Origin: Margaritifera margaritifera
Lineage: Eukaryota; Mollusca; Bivalvia; Unionida; Margaritiferidae
Length of the DNA stretch: 64,000 nucleotides
Assembly (NCBI GenBank): GCA_029931535.1
Contig: JAQPZY010001684.1
Coordinates: 310,001-374,000, forward strand
Direction of reading: 5' to 3'
Part shown: positions 35,590 through 46,281 of the stretch, piece by piece
Layout of the letters: each line of letters starts with the position of its first letter
Position numbering within the stretch: the first letter of the stretch is position 1
The notes under the pieces: generated by a model
Told to the model about the DNA's origin: nothing
The model's database searches: none
Seen by the model: the letters and a program-made list of their open reading frames with translations, nothing else
Translations under genes and position numbers: made by a program

Positions 35590-36328
35590 ACCTTTAAGGT
35601 TTTTATTTTTTTGTAACTGTGGCCATATTTGATGGCGAAATGGCATCGTTTAAACACAATTGAAAACTCTTCAGGCCAACAAGCTCTTTGTTGAGTGATT
35701 TTTGAGAATAAAAAGTCCAAAGGTTTTTCTATTTTTTGTAAAAGTTGCCATAGTCAAGTGGTTTTTGAGACAATGTAGTTTAAAGGTTTTCTTGCATTTG
35801 TAGTAAAAGCTGCCATAGCTGGCAAAAAAACATTTGTAAAATTGTGCAGGGCTATAATGTAAACAAGCTGTTAAGTAATTATTTAGCCCTGGATAAAAAA
35901 GGACATTATTATTATTAAAGCCCTTCATACTAGGATGCTTTCTGTCAAATTTGGTCAAATTGTGTCCAGCGATTTTGAGAAGAAGTCACTTAAAGGTTTT
36001 TCTATTTTTTAGTAGCAGTGGCCATACTTGATTGCGGATACACATCATTTATATCAATTTTAAAGTCCTTCATGTCAGTGGTTTTTGAGAAGAACTTGTT
36101 TAAAGATTTTTCTCTTTTTAGTAATGGTGGCCATATTTGATGGCAGATCAGCATCATTTGCAGACACTTGAAAGCCCTTCATGTCACGATGATCTCTGCC
36201 AAGTTTGGTTGAAATTTATCAAGTGGTTTTTGATAGGAAGTTGAAAAAGCAAAATCTGATGGACACACAACAGACGCTGGGCAATACCATAAGCTCGCTT
36301 GGTCTGATGGCCAGGTTAGCTAACAAGA
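35590..36328. mobile_element. Hairpin-ended element C, core of A/B type, head truncated
   Basis: The core units (ccttcatactaggatgcttt, ctgtcaaatttggtcaaatt, ggtttttctattttttagta, gtggccatacttgattgcgg) match those of elements A and B. The end is ataagctcgcttggtctgat followed by ggccaggttagctaacaa, the family hairpin. It ends only about 15 bp from the donor of exon 36343-36495. Confidence 0.7.
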
Positions 36329-36342
36329 AACTGATTTCATAC

Positions 36343-36495
36343 CACCATCATAAACTTTGAGTCCTTCCTTCATGGCTCCATATCGAAGAAGATAACAGAG
36401 ACGCTTTCGTAACCGTTCTTGGTTCCTTTCTGCTTCCCCCCTTTGTCTTGAAGTCTGTTCAATCTTGGACTTCATTTTCCTACTAGTTTCAGGGA
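36343..36495 (-). CDS. Exon of the Tpt1-like/LRR gene: first half of a Tpt1/KptA N-lobe
   Basis: The exon follows an acceptor (gatgttttag, AG at 36497-36496) and ends at a donor (GATGGTG then gtatga at 36342). It encodes PETSRKMKSKIEQTSRQRGE, an acidic and basic helical stretch, then RLRKRLCYLLRYGAMKEGLK and VYDG. The second part aligns with the opening helix of tRNA 2'-phosphotransferase (LsK.LsylLRHga...gL..d.dG). The arginine of the LRH motif is kept, but the histidine is tyrosine. An ATG in good context (aaaATGaag) could be the start. Because the exon begins in the middle of a codon and has no stop upstream, more coding exons may lie to the right. Confidence 0.8.
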
Positions 36496-36844
36496 CTAAA
36501 ACATCATTATAATAAAATAAAAAAATCATACAAAAACAATATAGTGTTGTATATATTACATATTTCTTACACCTACTACATATACAAATAAAAGTTGCTA
36601 AATTTATCCAGTTCATCTGTAAATGTATTTCATCACTGGAGAATCAAACATAGCATCTAAGACAGAAAAACTAAGTTATTGTATGACAGCTGATTTCTCA
36701 TCTGATCTTTCCCTGTGTTCTAAAATCTCGTAACCAATGGCTAGACCATGCTGTGAGTTCAACAGGTATTCCACGGATGGGTTTTACCAAGAGCAATGCT
36801 GGTTAAAGATATCAGATGCTGACTCCAGTCTCTGGATGAATAGA

Positions 36845-37235
36845 GGAGGAGGCCCATGAGAGGAAATTGGCCAAGTATCAGCCACTCATCCATGAGTGCC
36901 AACAGAATGGATGGAAGACCTGGAATCTACCAGTGGAAATAGGATGCTGTGGCTTTGCAACACAGACCTTTTGGCGTGCCTTGGGAGTCATTAGGATTAC
37001 AGGACCTAGTCACAGGAATTTAGTCACAATGGTTGGCAAACAGGCAGAGGAAGCACTACATTGGATTTGGCAGATGAGAGAAGAGCGATGGAAAAGCTAA
37101 TCAGCTCCGGGCTGAGTCTTATCAACTCAGTTGGTGCACACCTGGAGAGTGCTGTGGGTCAGTGCCGAAACGCTCTAGGGACGGGGATCCCTACCTGATG
37201 ATGGAACCGGTTGCAGTGCAGAACTGTATTCATAT
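36845..37235 (+). pseudogene. 3' end of a LINE (RLE-type), 5'-truncated copy 1
   Basis: The plus-strand frame reads EEAHERKLAKYQPLIHECQQ, NGWKTWNLPVEIGCCGFATQ and TFWRALGVIRITG, ending in a stop at about 37098. It is followed by a short 3' UTR that ends near ..gcagtgcagaactgtattca. This matches 41090-41505 over its whole length. It is the tail of the restriction-enzyme-like endonuclease domain. The part with the PD and ELT catalytic motifs is cut off at the left. Copy 2 starts a few bases further right in the same orientation. Confidence 0.75.
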
Positions 37236-37244
37236 ATTGCCATA

Positions 37245-39900
37245 TCTGGAGACCCCAGTGACTAATGGGAAAGACTAATTGGCAACTGTGAACAGAATGG
37301 TGACAGCAAGGAGAGACTGCCGACAATCGGGAAAGTCCGGTGAACAGGTGTATGATGGACTAGCAAGCCAGAGTAACAACTCCTGTAAAGGAGAAACCTA
37401 CAACTTTTCTATAGATAGATATGTTGTGAGATACCCCCCAAGGTCGTGCGAGAGCAGGGGAGGATGATTGACCAAACAGCCAGACCACAGATACAAACAT
37501 ACCTGATCAATGGGCAACGAACCAGAAAACAGACACATCTAGAGTCTGCAGTTAAAACATGTAAAAACGAGAGGGGGCTTAAAATTCACCATACCAAGAT
37601 GGGCTGTCTACCAATCCTGAATCTAGTACAGCAATGAGCTGGAGAATATAGATGCTTCAGTGAATTTGATCAGGAGACAGGAGTTGGATACTCAAGGAAG
37701 GGCTACAATGGTAAATGAGAGTGTTAGTCAACAGAAACTAAGAGTGGAATGGCCTGTGAGTTCCAACAAAACAGCATGGAGACTGTCTGATGAGGATCTA
37801 GACCAACTATTGGAAGTAACATGGGCAGGAAGTGTTGACAGAAAGGTGGAAGCCATGGCCACCATCATGTACAGTATGGGAAAAGATCGGTTTGGAATGA
37901 AGAAAAGAAGCAGAGAAAATACGTTGCTAAAAGAAAACCATAGACTTCAGGAGATTGCAAACATCAGGGCAGAGCTGCAGAGGCTCACAAAAAGGTATCG
38001 CAATGCAGTGGATGAAGAGAAAAAGGGGCTGAGTGACCTCAACAATAACCTATGTGAAAGGCTGAAGACACTGAGAAAAGCAGAGAACATCTGAAAGAAC
38101 AGAATAGAGCCTATGCAGAAGAGAGCACACTCTGCTGCCAATCTGTTTGGCCTCGTAAAAAAGCTGCTATGAGACAGAAGATCAGGGAGAATTGAATGTT
38201 CGAAGGAGGAGGTAGATGAATACTTGAGAAAAACCCACAGTATCCAGATAGAGAGAAAGACCTCAGAGATCAGCCCAAACTTATAAACCCAGAAGATCCA
38301 GCAGCTCCAATTGACAGTTCAGAACCAAGACTGGAAGAAGTGAAGGACATTATAAAAGATGCAATGGCAGCATCAGTTCCTGAACCAAATAGTGTTCCTT
38401 ACAAGGTTTACAAATACTGTCCAAAGCTAACCAGAAGACTTTGGAAGCTAATAAATGTCATATGGAGAAGAGGCAAGTTGACAGAGAATTGGCTTCTTGC
38501 AGAGGGCTGCTTTATTCCGAAGGAAGAGAATTCGTTAGGAATCAAGCAATTCAGGACAATATCTCTTCTAAACGTAGAAGGGAAGATATGCGTAGCCATT
38601 CTTGCCCGACGTCTGTTGAAATACATGCTGGCGAATAATTGCATCAATTCCTCAGTTCAGAAAGGTGGAGTTCCAGGAGTACCTGGTTGCCTTGATCACA
38701 CAAGTGTCTTAACTTAAGATCATCCAGGATGCCAAGGAAAACAAAGGCAATCTGACAGTGTTGTGGTTAGACCTCACCAATGCATTTGGCAGCATTCCAC
38801 ACAAACTGATGAACCTGACTCTAGAGAAGTATCATGTACCAGAGAAGTTCAGGGACATGCTTCAACACTACCTCAATATATTCAAAATGCGCTTCACCAT
38901 GTCAGACTACACAACAGCATGGCAGAGATTAGAAGTTGGCATCATAACTGGATGTACCATTTAGGTAGTACTATTTTCAGCTTCAACGAATCTCCTTGTG
39001 AAATCAGTAGAGCAGATGAGCCGAGGATCAATTCTCGAGTTCGGCTGCCACCTACAAGGGCTTTCATGGATAATATGACAATTACATCTAAGTCAGTACT
39101 AGAAGGCAGGTGGATGTCAGAAGATCAACTGGGCCAGGATGAAGCTGAAGTCATCTAAGTCAAGAAGTCTGGTCCTGAAGAAAGGGAAGGTGCAAGATAA
39201 ATACAGGTTATAAAATAGGAGAGGAATTTATATCAACACTGTGTAAGCAACCAGTTAAGAGCCTCAGCAAGTGGTTTAAGGACTCCATGAATGACAGTGA
39301 GAGTGTGGCAGACATGAAGCAACAAACCAAAGACTGGATGGAATCCATAGACAAAAGTGGGCTACCTGGGAAGTACAAGGCCTGGTGTTACCAGCATGGT
39401 ATTCTACCAAGAATCCTTTGGCCACTTCTAGTATAACATGTCCCATTGACGGCCGTAGAAGCAGTTGAATGTTCAATACATATCTGCGATGATTGATGCG
39501 AGTGTCAAGGAGCTTCATTAGTATCGGCTTGTACAGTATCATCAGCAAGCTTCAGTTACCACTATCATCAGTGACAGAGGAGTTCAAGGTGACCAAGGCC
39601 AGGCAGGTGATGATGTTGAAAGACAGTGCAGATGAGAAGGTGAGAGAAGCAGCAGTGGAGGTACGGACAGGTAGAAAGTGGGTAGCAGTAAAGGCAGTTG
39701 AAGAGGCAGAATCCAGACTGAAACACAGTGACATGTAGGCACAGTAACAACAGGAAGGTTGAGACTGGGAAGTCTGAAAAGACCTACATGGCAAGCAGCA
39801 AGCACCAAAGAAAAGTGTGCCATGGTCCAGAAAGAAGTACGTCTTGCAGAAGAGGATGACAGGCAAGTTAAAACATCTTATTACCAATTTCATGTCTTCA
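37245..39900 (+). pseudogene. LINE copy 2: zinc finger and reverse transcriptase, broken
   Basis: A Cys/His finger lies at about 37558-37610 (TCKNERGLKIHHTKMGC). A coiled-coil-like basic segment spans 37680-38095. A reverse transcriptase follows: VPYKVYKYCPKLTRRLW, FIPKEENSLGIKQFRTISLL, then LDLTNAFGSIPHKLMNLTLE with motif A near 38765, and FMDNMTITS near 39068 where the catalytic FMDDMT box is expected. An accessory block reads LPLSSVTEEFKVTKARQVMM with TGRKW at 39558-39690. Stops at 38093 and 38715 and several frameshifts disable it. It belongs with RLE-bearing LINEs (R2/Hero group in broad terms). The clade is not certain. Confidence 0.8.
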
Positions 39901-40059
39901 CCTAAATTTTGAAGGCATTACGGAGTTATCTTCAAAACAAAAGAAGCAGTGCAATTTCCTTGTGCAAGGAAAATCTTATCTAGAACAAGTCCTAGTGTGG
40001 GAGCATACATGAATAACAGCCAAATCCTTCACACTGTACTTCCTGCAGATGCAAAACAA

Positions 40060-40840
40060 CTGCCGCAGCCACAGTGCCACAGGCACTTGTTTCTGTCAGT
40101 GAAAAAGGAAATTATTGACAACACCCACTCCCCTTCTACAAATTGACAAGGTGGCTATAACTCGTATGGTTTGGAATCTGCACCCTTACTGATTCCGTGC
40201 TACAATTTTTTTTATATTATCCCATCGGCACTTTCGGTCGCTGATTACATATATCAAAGTAAAAGGAGAAACTTATTCCCCATGTACGATTTAGGTATTT
40301 TACAGATCATTTAATAGTCACTTTTGTGTGAAGTTTCTATGTTGCTTTGCATCTATTTGGATAGAGTTTGGATTCCAATATTTCTGGTATGTCACGCAGC
40401 GAACACGCTACAGTTAGTTATTATTGGGTTATTGTTTTACCCTGGACAAGAGCAAACAATAACTACTAATCAGAACTGCATGTAACATATTTCACTGCGT
40501 GACACACTGGAAGTGTAGCCTTCAATATGATCCAAGTAAAAAAGATGCGATGTAACAGATAAATTTCGTGTAAAAGTGGTTATTAAATGATCAGTAAAGT
40601 ACTTAAATCATACATGGGGAACAAATCTGCAAAGTCTTCTTTCCGTTGATATATGTTATCAGTGGCTGAAGATGCAGAAGGAATAAACTAATTAGCATGG
40701 AATTGGGGCGGGGGAAGGGGGTAGATTTTGAACCACGTGAGTTAGGCACCTTGTGTTCATTTGTAGAAGGCGAGTGGGTATTGTCGATAGTTCTTATTTT
40801 TTACTGACAGAAATTAATGCATGTACTTGCCACAGCTGTC
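40060..40840. mobile_element. ~780-bp foldback element inserted in LINE copy 2
   Basis: The left half, reverse-complemented, matches the right half throughout. Examples: caacacccactccccttcta (40120) with the complement of gaaggcgagtgggtattgtc; ttccccatgtacgatttagg (40277) with the complement of cttaaatcatacatggggaa; and tatgtcacgcagcgaacacg with the complement of tatttcactgcgtgacacac. The centre is near 40447 (ttaccctggacaagagc). Arm identity looks like 70-80%. Nothing is encoded. It separates the reverse transcriptase part of a LINE from its endonuclease part. Confidence 0.85.
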
Positions 40841-40984
40841 TCAGATGAATTCTCAATTTAAAGAATGAAAAAGCAAATGACTAATAATTATTCACGACTG
40901 CTGAAGATTAAAGTAACTTGTATAGAGTAAGTATCGTTTTGTATCGATTCTTCCCCTCTTGTATCGATATGGGTATCGATATAG

Positions 40985-41505
40985 AAAAAGTACATCGTTT
41001 CACCCTTAGATATCAGCAACACCAACTTCAGACCTGATATTGTTCTGTGGTCAGGAGGCATCAAACAGATGATTTTGTTGGAACTGACAGTGCCATGGGA
41101 AACTAGAATGGAGGAGGTCCATCAGAGGAAATTGGCCAAGTATCAGCCACTCATCTATTAGTGTCAGCAGAATGGATGGAAGGCCTGGAATCTACCGATG
41201 AAAATAGGATGTCGTGGCTTTGCAGCACAGACCTTTTGGTGTGCCTTGTGAGTCATATGGATTACAGGACCTAGTCGTAGGAATTTAGTCACCAAGGTTG
41301 GCAAACAGGCTGAGGAATCCTCACATTGGATTTGGCGGATGAGAGAGGAGCGATGGCAAAGCTAATCAGTTCCGAGTTGAGTCTGATCAACTCAGTTGGT
41401 GCACCCCTGGAGAGTATTGTGGGGCAGCATCAAAATGCTCTAGGAAAGGGGATCCCCACCTGATGATGGAACCGGTTGCAGTGCAGAACTGTATTCATAT
41501 ATATT
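40985..41505 (+). pseudogene. LINE restriction-like endonuclease domain and 3' end
   Basis: The plus-strand frame reads SPLDISNTNFRPDIVLWSGG and KQMILLELTVPWETRMEEVH, then RKLAKYQPLI and a tail identical in order to copy 1. RPD..LWS followed by LELTVPWE is the PD-(D/E)xK-type nuclease core (RLE) placed after the reverse transcriptase in R2-like LINEs. It continues the reading of 37245-39900 after removal of the foldback. Short GTATCGATA-type text at 40935-40985 lies just before it and is unexplained. Stops in the second half make it inactive. Confidence 0.75.
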
Positions 41506-41509
41506 GTAT

Positions 41510-43400
41510 TGCAATGAGAGAGAGATTAAGAGTATATTTTTGAAATTTAAAAGTGAATAATTTAGCAAATAAAACTGAAAGCTAGAAATTGAAAGTTGCT
41601 CATATATATTGTGTCATCCTGTATATGAACAATTAAAGCAAACATGAAATTGTGGAAAAACCAAAATGAACCCTCCACGAGGAAAAATCTAAATTACAAT
41701 TATAGAGAGAGTAAACAGACTTTGAAAATCGATTCAGTGAATAAATTGAAATGAAATACAATGAAAATTAATTGTATTTATGAAGAATGAATGAAAACAT
41801 CAAATTACAAAAAGACAAAAATTAATCAACACAAGGAAAAAAAGAACAACCTAACCTTCTTAATCATTGCTCCATGAATGAAATCCTGAAATATACTTTC
41901 CTTGTAGCATAATCTTCCTTATTCAGTTTGACATATTCTGGTAATATTTAGCAGGTATAAATTCTGCATAATTCATTTTAACACAATACTAATATGTCCT
42001 ATAAATAAAGCACGGTAATATTTCCAAGAAATTTATACTGGACTGTAAAAAAAAGCTTTGAATTGAAGTAAAATTTTCTTCAGCAGATGAAATAATGGCA
42101 GCTTTCCTTCAGTAGTGTAAAGTTATCAAGAAGCATTCAGATTTATGTGTCAAACTGTGAAAACTCTTCCTTAGATACAGTGTGCATTTTCATTCAAGAA
42201 GATCCTTAACTATAGATAATATCTTCACTTCCCACTCTGCCTTCAAAATGGTCTCAAATGTTTGACAAAATGATGTAGAATAGTTTCATTTAAATAACAA
42301 CAATGCACTGTCAAATGTACATGTACAAATGACAATGCTGATGATTTGGAATTGACACAAGTATAATCACGTGAGCAATCAAAAATGATTGACTATATTG
42401 ATCTTAACTGATGATGCAACATTGCACAAAATAAATAAACAAGCCAGGGTATTGGGAAAGAGGAGCATAAGGGAAACATATGTGACCTGGTTGACCATGA
42501 TGCAGAAGTTAGAAAGATAGCTGCGGTTATACAATAAGTCCATTAGACAATATCTTCTTGTGTGATGACAGTTATCATAGGGTAGGGGATTCAAAAAGTA
42601 TTGGCAGAGAAAACACCCCCTCTATTTTGTCTTCCAATGCCCTTTTTGTCTGAGGCCCACAACCATTAATTTATACTGGTATCCCACTTAAATATATTAT
42701 CTAATACATATTACATGTACTAAATTACAAGTCAGAATGTTTCCTTTTTCCCTTCAATTAGATCTTTCATGCATACATAAAATGATCACATCTAGGTGGC
42801 AGAAATAGAGCATTAGTGCAGACATGGGAAATATTTGCTCAAATTTAACAAAACTAATAATATTTTCCAATTCTCTAATGGGTTGAAAGAAAGAAAGAAA
42901 GCAAAAACACCCTTATTTGGTAATTTGATAAGAAATATGTGAAATTTTTCCCCATTTTGAAATTTTTAACTATATCATAGTGCCTTCACTGCCCTTGTAT
43001 CTTTCATCACCCAGTGTTGTAACACATTGATGTCATCTAAAGTGTATGCTAATGTGGTCATGTCGGCGCATTTACTCATCTTACCGATAAATTAAATATT
43101 AATTGTTGTTCTAAAGTTTAATACTAATATAGTTTAACCAAAGTTTGTTCAATCCTTATTATTTAATGCTCTGCACTTTAACTGTCATCAAGAAACTTCC
43201 AGATGAAAATTATTGATCGCTATGAACTTTTACAATAGTGGCCAGGTAATAACTTGGGTCAAGAAAAGAGCATGTCGGGTCTAATCGTAACAATATAGGG
43301 TAGTATGAATTTTTGTTTTTCAATATGCATAGCTTTCATTGTGACATCACACCATGCGCCATTCAATCCAGTTTGTACTAGATCACACCTTTAGGTTGAC
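41510..43400. other. AT-rich stretch without recognised genes
   Basis: A short (GAAA)n run lies at 42888-42901. No protein homology was seen on either strand. Confidence 0.5.
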
Positions 43401-43411
43401 CTCGTCCAAAA

Positions 43412-43516
43412 ATGTCCACGTACTTTAACACTGATTTTTGCCGTATGTGTTTCCTGGGGCATGTAAATAATGACCTTCCAAAGGAATATGGATGTATGAG
43501 GATCCAAATAAAGTGA
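43412..43516 (+). CDS. Possible small ORF in a candidate first exon (speculative)
   Basis: An ATG with A at -3 opens 34 codons (STYFNTDFCRMCFLGHVNND..) with a C-x2-C pair and ends in TGA. Fifteen bases later comes a good donor (AAAG then gtatgt at 43532). This could be the first exon of an unrecognised plus-strand transcript, or chance. No further exon was identified. Confidence 0.2.
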   Translation: MSTYFNTDFCRMCFLGHVNNDLPKEYGCMRIQIK

Positions 43517-43532
43517 TTTCGCCATTTAAAGG

Positions 43533-44515
43533 TATGTGTAATCAAATTCTAAAAAATGACACCCATTACTGAAATAGTCGGTACTGAATGCAAACATGAC
43601 CTGTATGACTTGTACTAGTCATTAAAGCCTTCATTTGCTGATTAGTTGCTGCTCAATTTATTTTTAGCAACATTAGAAACTTTGGCAACAGTTTCATATT
43701 TAATACAATTATTTAATATATGTTAACCGCTAAGTTGTTGGTATCAACAGTTTGTCCTTGCCTCATTTCAACTGATCATTAACTATATAAATTCCAACTT
43801 TCAAAAAACAGTTTGCTATTTAAGCACAATATACAAGAGACTATATTTCTTTACGAAACACGTTTTCCAAACTGTCTTATGACATGAGCAGCCGCCCTAA
43901 CACAACTTATTTGACAATCTGGATTTTTCTTATCAATACAAACTAGCTGTATGATATGTCAGATAGAAATTGCCTTTCGTTACGACACCGATCCTATGCT
44001 GACACAGCTCGAATTGGTTGTGCAATACTTGTACAATACTCAGCTATTAGTAGTAGATCTTATTAAATATCCATAACATAATATAACTTTTACCTTCCAT
44101 TTATCAAACATTTAGACGGATCTACGTATTTGGAATGAAGTGTCGTCCTGATATTTTAATGATTCCAGTGCTGCTAACCGACTTGTCACTTGTCATGTGT
44201 AAAGGAAGTAAACAAAAACAAAGTGGGTAAAGGATAAAAAGCGTAAATAAGATTTTGCTACAGAACTTGAAACCGGAAACTGATAGCTGTAAGGGACATC
44301 TACCGCGCCAAATAATAATAATAATAATAATACTTTCACAAAATTCATTATTCTTGAATAGTATCATTATACAGTTCTTATGATTTGTTTCTTGTCAATA
44401 AACATTTCATTTGCGTGGCTAAAATCTTTGCAGTTGTCTTGCCAAATTTGCTAAAATTGTATGCTCATACAAAAATAACAATGATAACAACAACAATGAC
44501 ACCACGATCTATAAC
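43533..44515. other. Unassigned, slightly less AT-rich stretch; possible upstream region of the Tpt1-like gene
   Basis: It includes an (ATT)n run on the plus strand at 44309-44330, and around 44100-44310 a segment with ccggaa-type and gcgcc text. Being upstream of the minus-strand gene, it might hold its promoter or 5' exon, but no exon joined convincingly. Confidence 0.25.
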
Positions 44516-44519
44516 AACA

Positions 44520-44563
44520 ATAGTCCGAGTTTCCTCTGACCCGTCAGAGGAAACTCGGACTAT
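44520..44563. repeat. Perfect 21-bp palindrome between 11-bp direct repeats
   Basis: Arm 44520-44540 (atagtccgagtttcctctga c) and arm 44543-44563 are exact reverse complements separated by cc. The outer sequence tataacaacaa occurs immediately left (44510-44520) and right (44561-44571). It would form a GC-rich stem with almost no loop. Confidence 0.95.
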
Positions 44564-44732
44564 AACAACAACAAAATATCATCACCATATCTACATCATC
44601 ATCACCATCCCCCCTTTGCGGGCTCATGGACATGTCCTCCAGCATGTTGTAAGAGGTGACTAATGGAGGCAGAGATGCGGTGTCTCATTGATAAGCAAGG
44701 GTGTGTTCCAATCCGGGCCTTCCAATCCCACC

Positions 44733-45095
44733 ATCGGTTTGGTTTTATGGTTTTAACGCCATTTTTCAGCACATGATAGGCTATACATGGCGGCCAGTAT
44801 ATCTGGTGGAGGAAGAACACGGGAAAATCCAGGGAAGAACCGCCGACCCACGGGAAGCTATTGGCAAGCTTTCTCACATAACCACATTGGCCGAGCCCAA
44901 GACTCGAACCCACGCGGACAGAGGTGAGATGGCAGTGATCGGTAAAGGCGAGCGCCTTAGATCACTCGACCCACGGGAAGCTACTGGCAAGCTTTCTCAC
45001 ATAACCACATTGGCCGAGCCCAAGACTCGAACACACGCGGACAGAGGTGAGATGGCAGTGATCGGTAAAGGCGAGCGCCTTAGATCACTCAGCCA
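44733..45095 (-). mobile_element. tRNA-derived SINE with tandemly duplicated head
   Basis: Read from 45095 on the minus strand: gagtgatctaaggcgctcgc (A-box region), then gtgggttcgagtcttgggct (B box), a middle part ending gaagcttgccagtagcttcc, and a tail with aaaatggcgttaaaaccata. A 123-bp piece that spans both promoter boxes is present twice (44845-44967 and 44968-45090) with three or so differences. The element thus carries two tRNA-like heads in a row. It is not a tRNA gene: no cloverleaf closes. Confidence 0.8.
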
Positions 45096-46281
45096 CCCCC
45101 CCCCACCCCCCCATCGGATAAAACCAGGTCGGCTACTGTGGTGTGTCCTTGGACAAAGCAGTTTACTCAAATTGCCTCAGTACTAAATAACCTACTTGTG
45201 TTGTTGTACCATACAACACCAAACCAAAAATATTATTGTGTTTGGTGAATTATATAATTCCTCAACAAACAAAAATAAAAAGGAATAAGAATGATAAAGT
45301 TACAACATCAACAACTACTACTACAATAATTGCCATCATCATGATCATTAGTAAATGTAAAATAAGTGATTGACATCAGTCCATATCCTGTTGCTGGTCC
45401 CAAACTCAAAAGGGGCCTTAAAACTTTTGTTTTTCGACCAGTCAGCAGCACCACCACCAGCACCCCAAAGGGGGAAGGGGCTGGTCCAAAACGCTTTTAA
45501 CAAGCCGGCTGACTCAAACTGCGAGTTTACAATGAAGTCATGTAACTCACTCGCTATGACTTACCTTATTGTAATTAGCCTTTCCATTTTTTTCTACATA
45601 AAATGTCACTTGTTGTAAATATGGTCACAGTTGTGACAAAATTACTGAAATTGTGCCCTAATAAAACTCTCTCACGGAGACTGGAAAGACTAAAGACACA
45701 ATATATAACGCAGAATGTTCTAATCTTACTGATTATACATTGGTCGGAAGTTTAATCACCTAGGCATGATGTTTACCCGCCTACGCATGTATTAATTTCA
45801 GATGAAGTAGTAGTAAAGTGAGAGTTGGGTATACCTACCCGCCCCCCCCCCCCCTTGAGCCAGCGCAGACTATGGAGAAACTAGATAATTAGTTGGTTTG
45901 CACTGAGCAGCGCGCACTTTTTTTTTTTTAGAAATATATGCAAAAGGACATAACTGATCGTTCAGCCATGGCGTATAGGGGTAAAAACACGTGCGCTTGG
46001 TTAAAGCTGGGGAAAAGAGAGCTATACGGAAATGCTGTTTGGGAATGTGCTGCGGTATCCATGCCGCGCATAGCAGAAATGGATGTGATCTTGCAGTACT
46101 GCAAATGTGGAGTTGGTGCTGGCGCCGACCACCGGATCTGCTCGCGCTGCGGGGGAAACACCAAGGCGTGAAACTGAAACGAGTAGAAAACATGGCAAGG
46201 AGACAATTCGATAAGTTTCTTTGTGAGCTGCAGGTGGTCCAAACAATGCATTTAGAGACTGCGAATGATCAACTATAAGCT
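45096..46281. other. Stretch between SINE and Polinton-like polymerase
   Basis: C-runs lie at 45096-45112 and 45841-45854, CAC-rich text near 45450, and a T-run near 45918. From about 45950 the base composition rises in GC and probably already belongs to the Polinton-like element. Overlapping open frames there (for example one with CKCGVGAGADHRICSRCGG) were not recognised. Confidence 0.4.

Noticed and set aside
39552..39893. Minus-strand frames of 60-113 codons
   Set aside because: Antisense shadows of the LINE accessory block at 39493-39738.
44122..44367. Minus-strand frame with MTSDKSVSSTGIIK as first exon of the Tpt1-like gene
   Set aside because: It ends in a stop without a donor giving the required phase 1. 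A nearby ATGTTTGATAAATGGAAG with gtaaaa would end in phase 0.
44880..45090. tRNA genes suggested by two B-box sequences
   Set aside because: They are the duplicated heads of a SINE; no cloverleaf closes.
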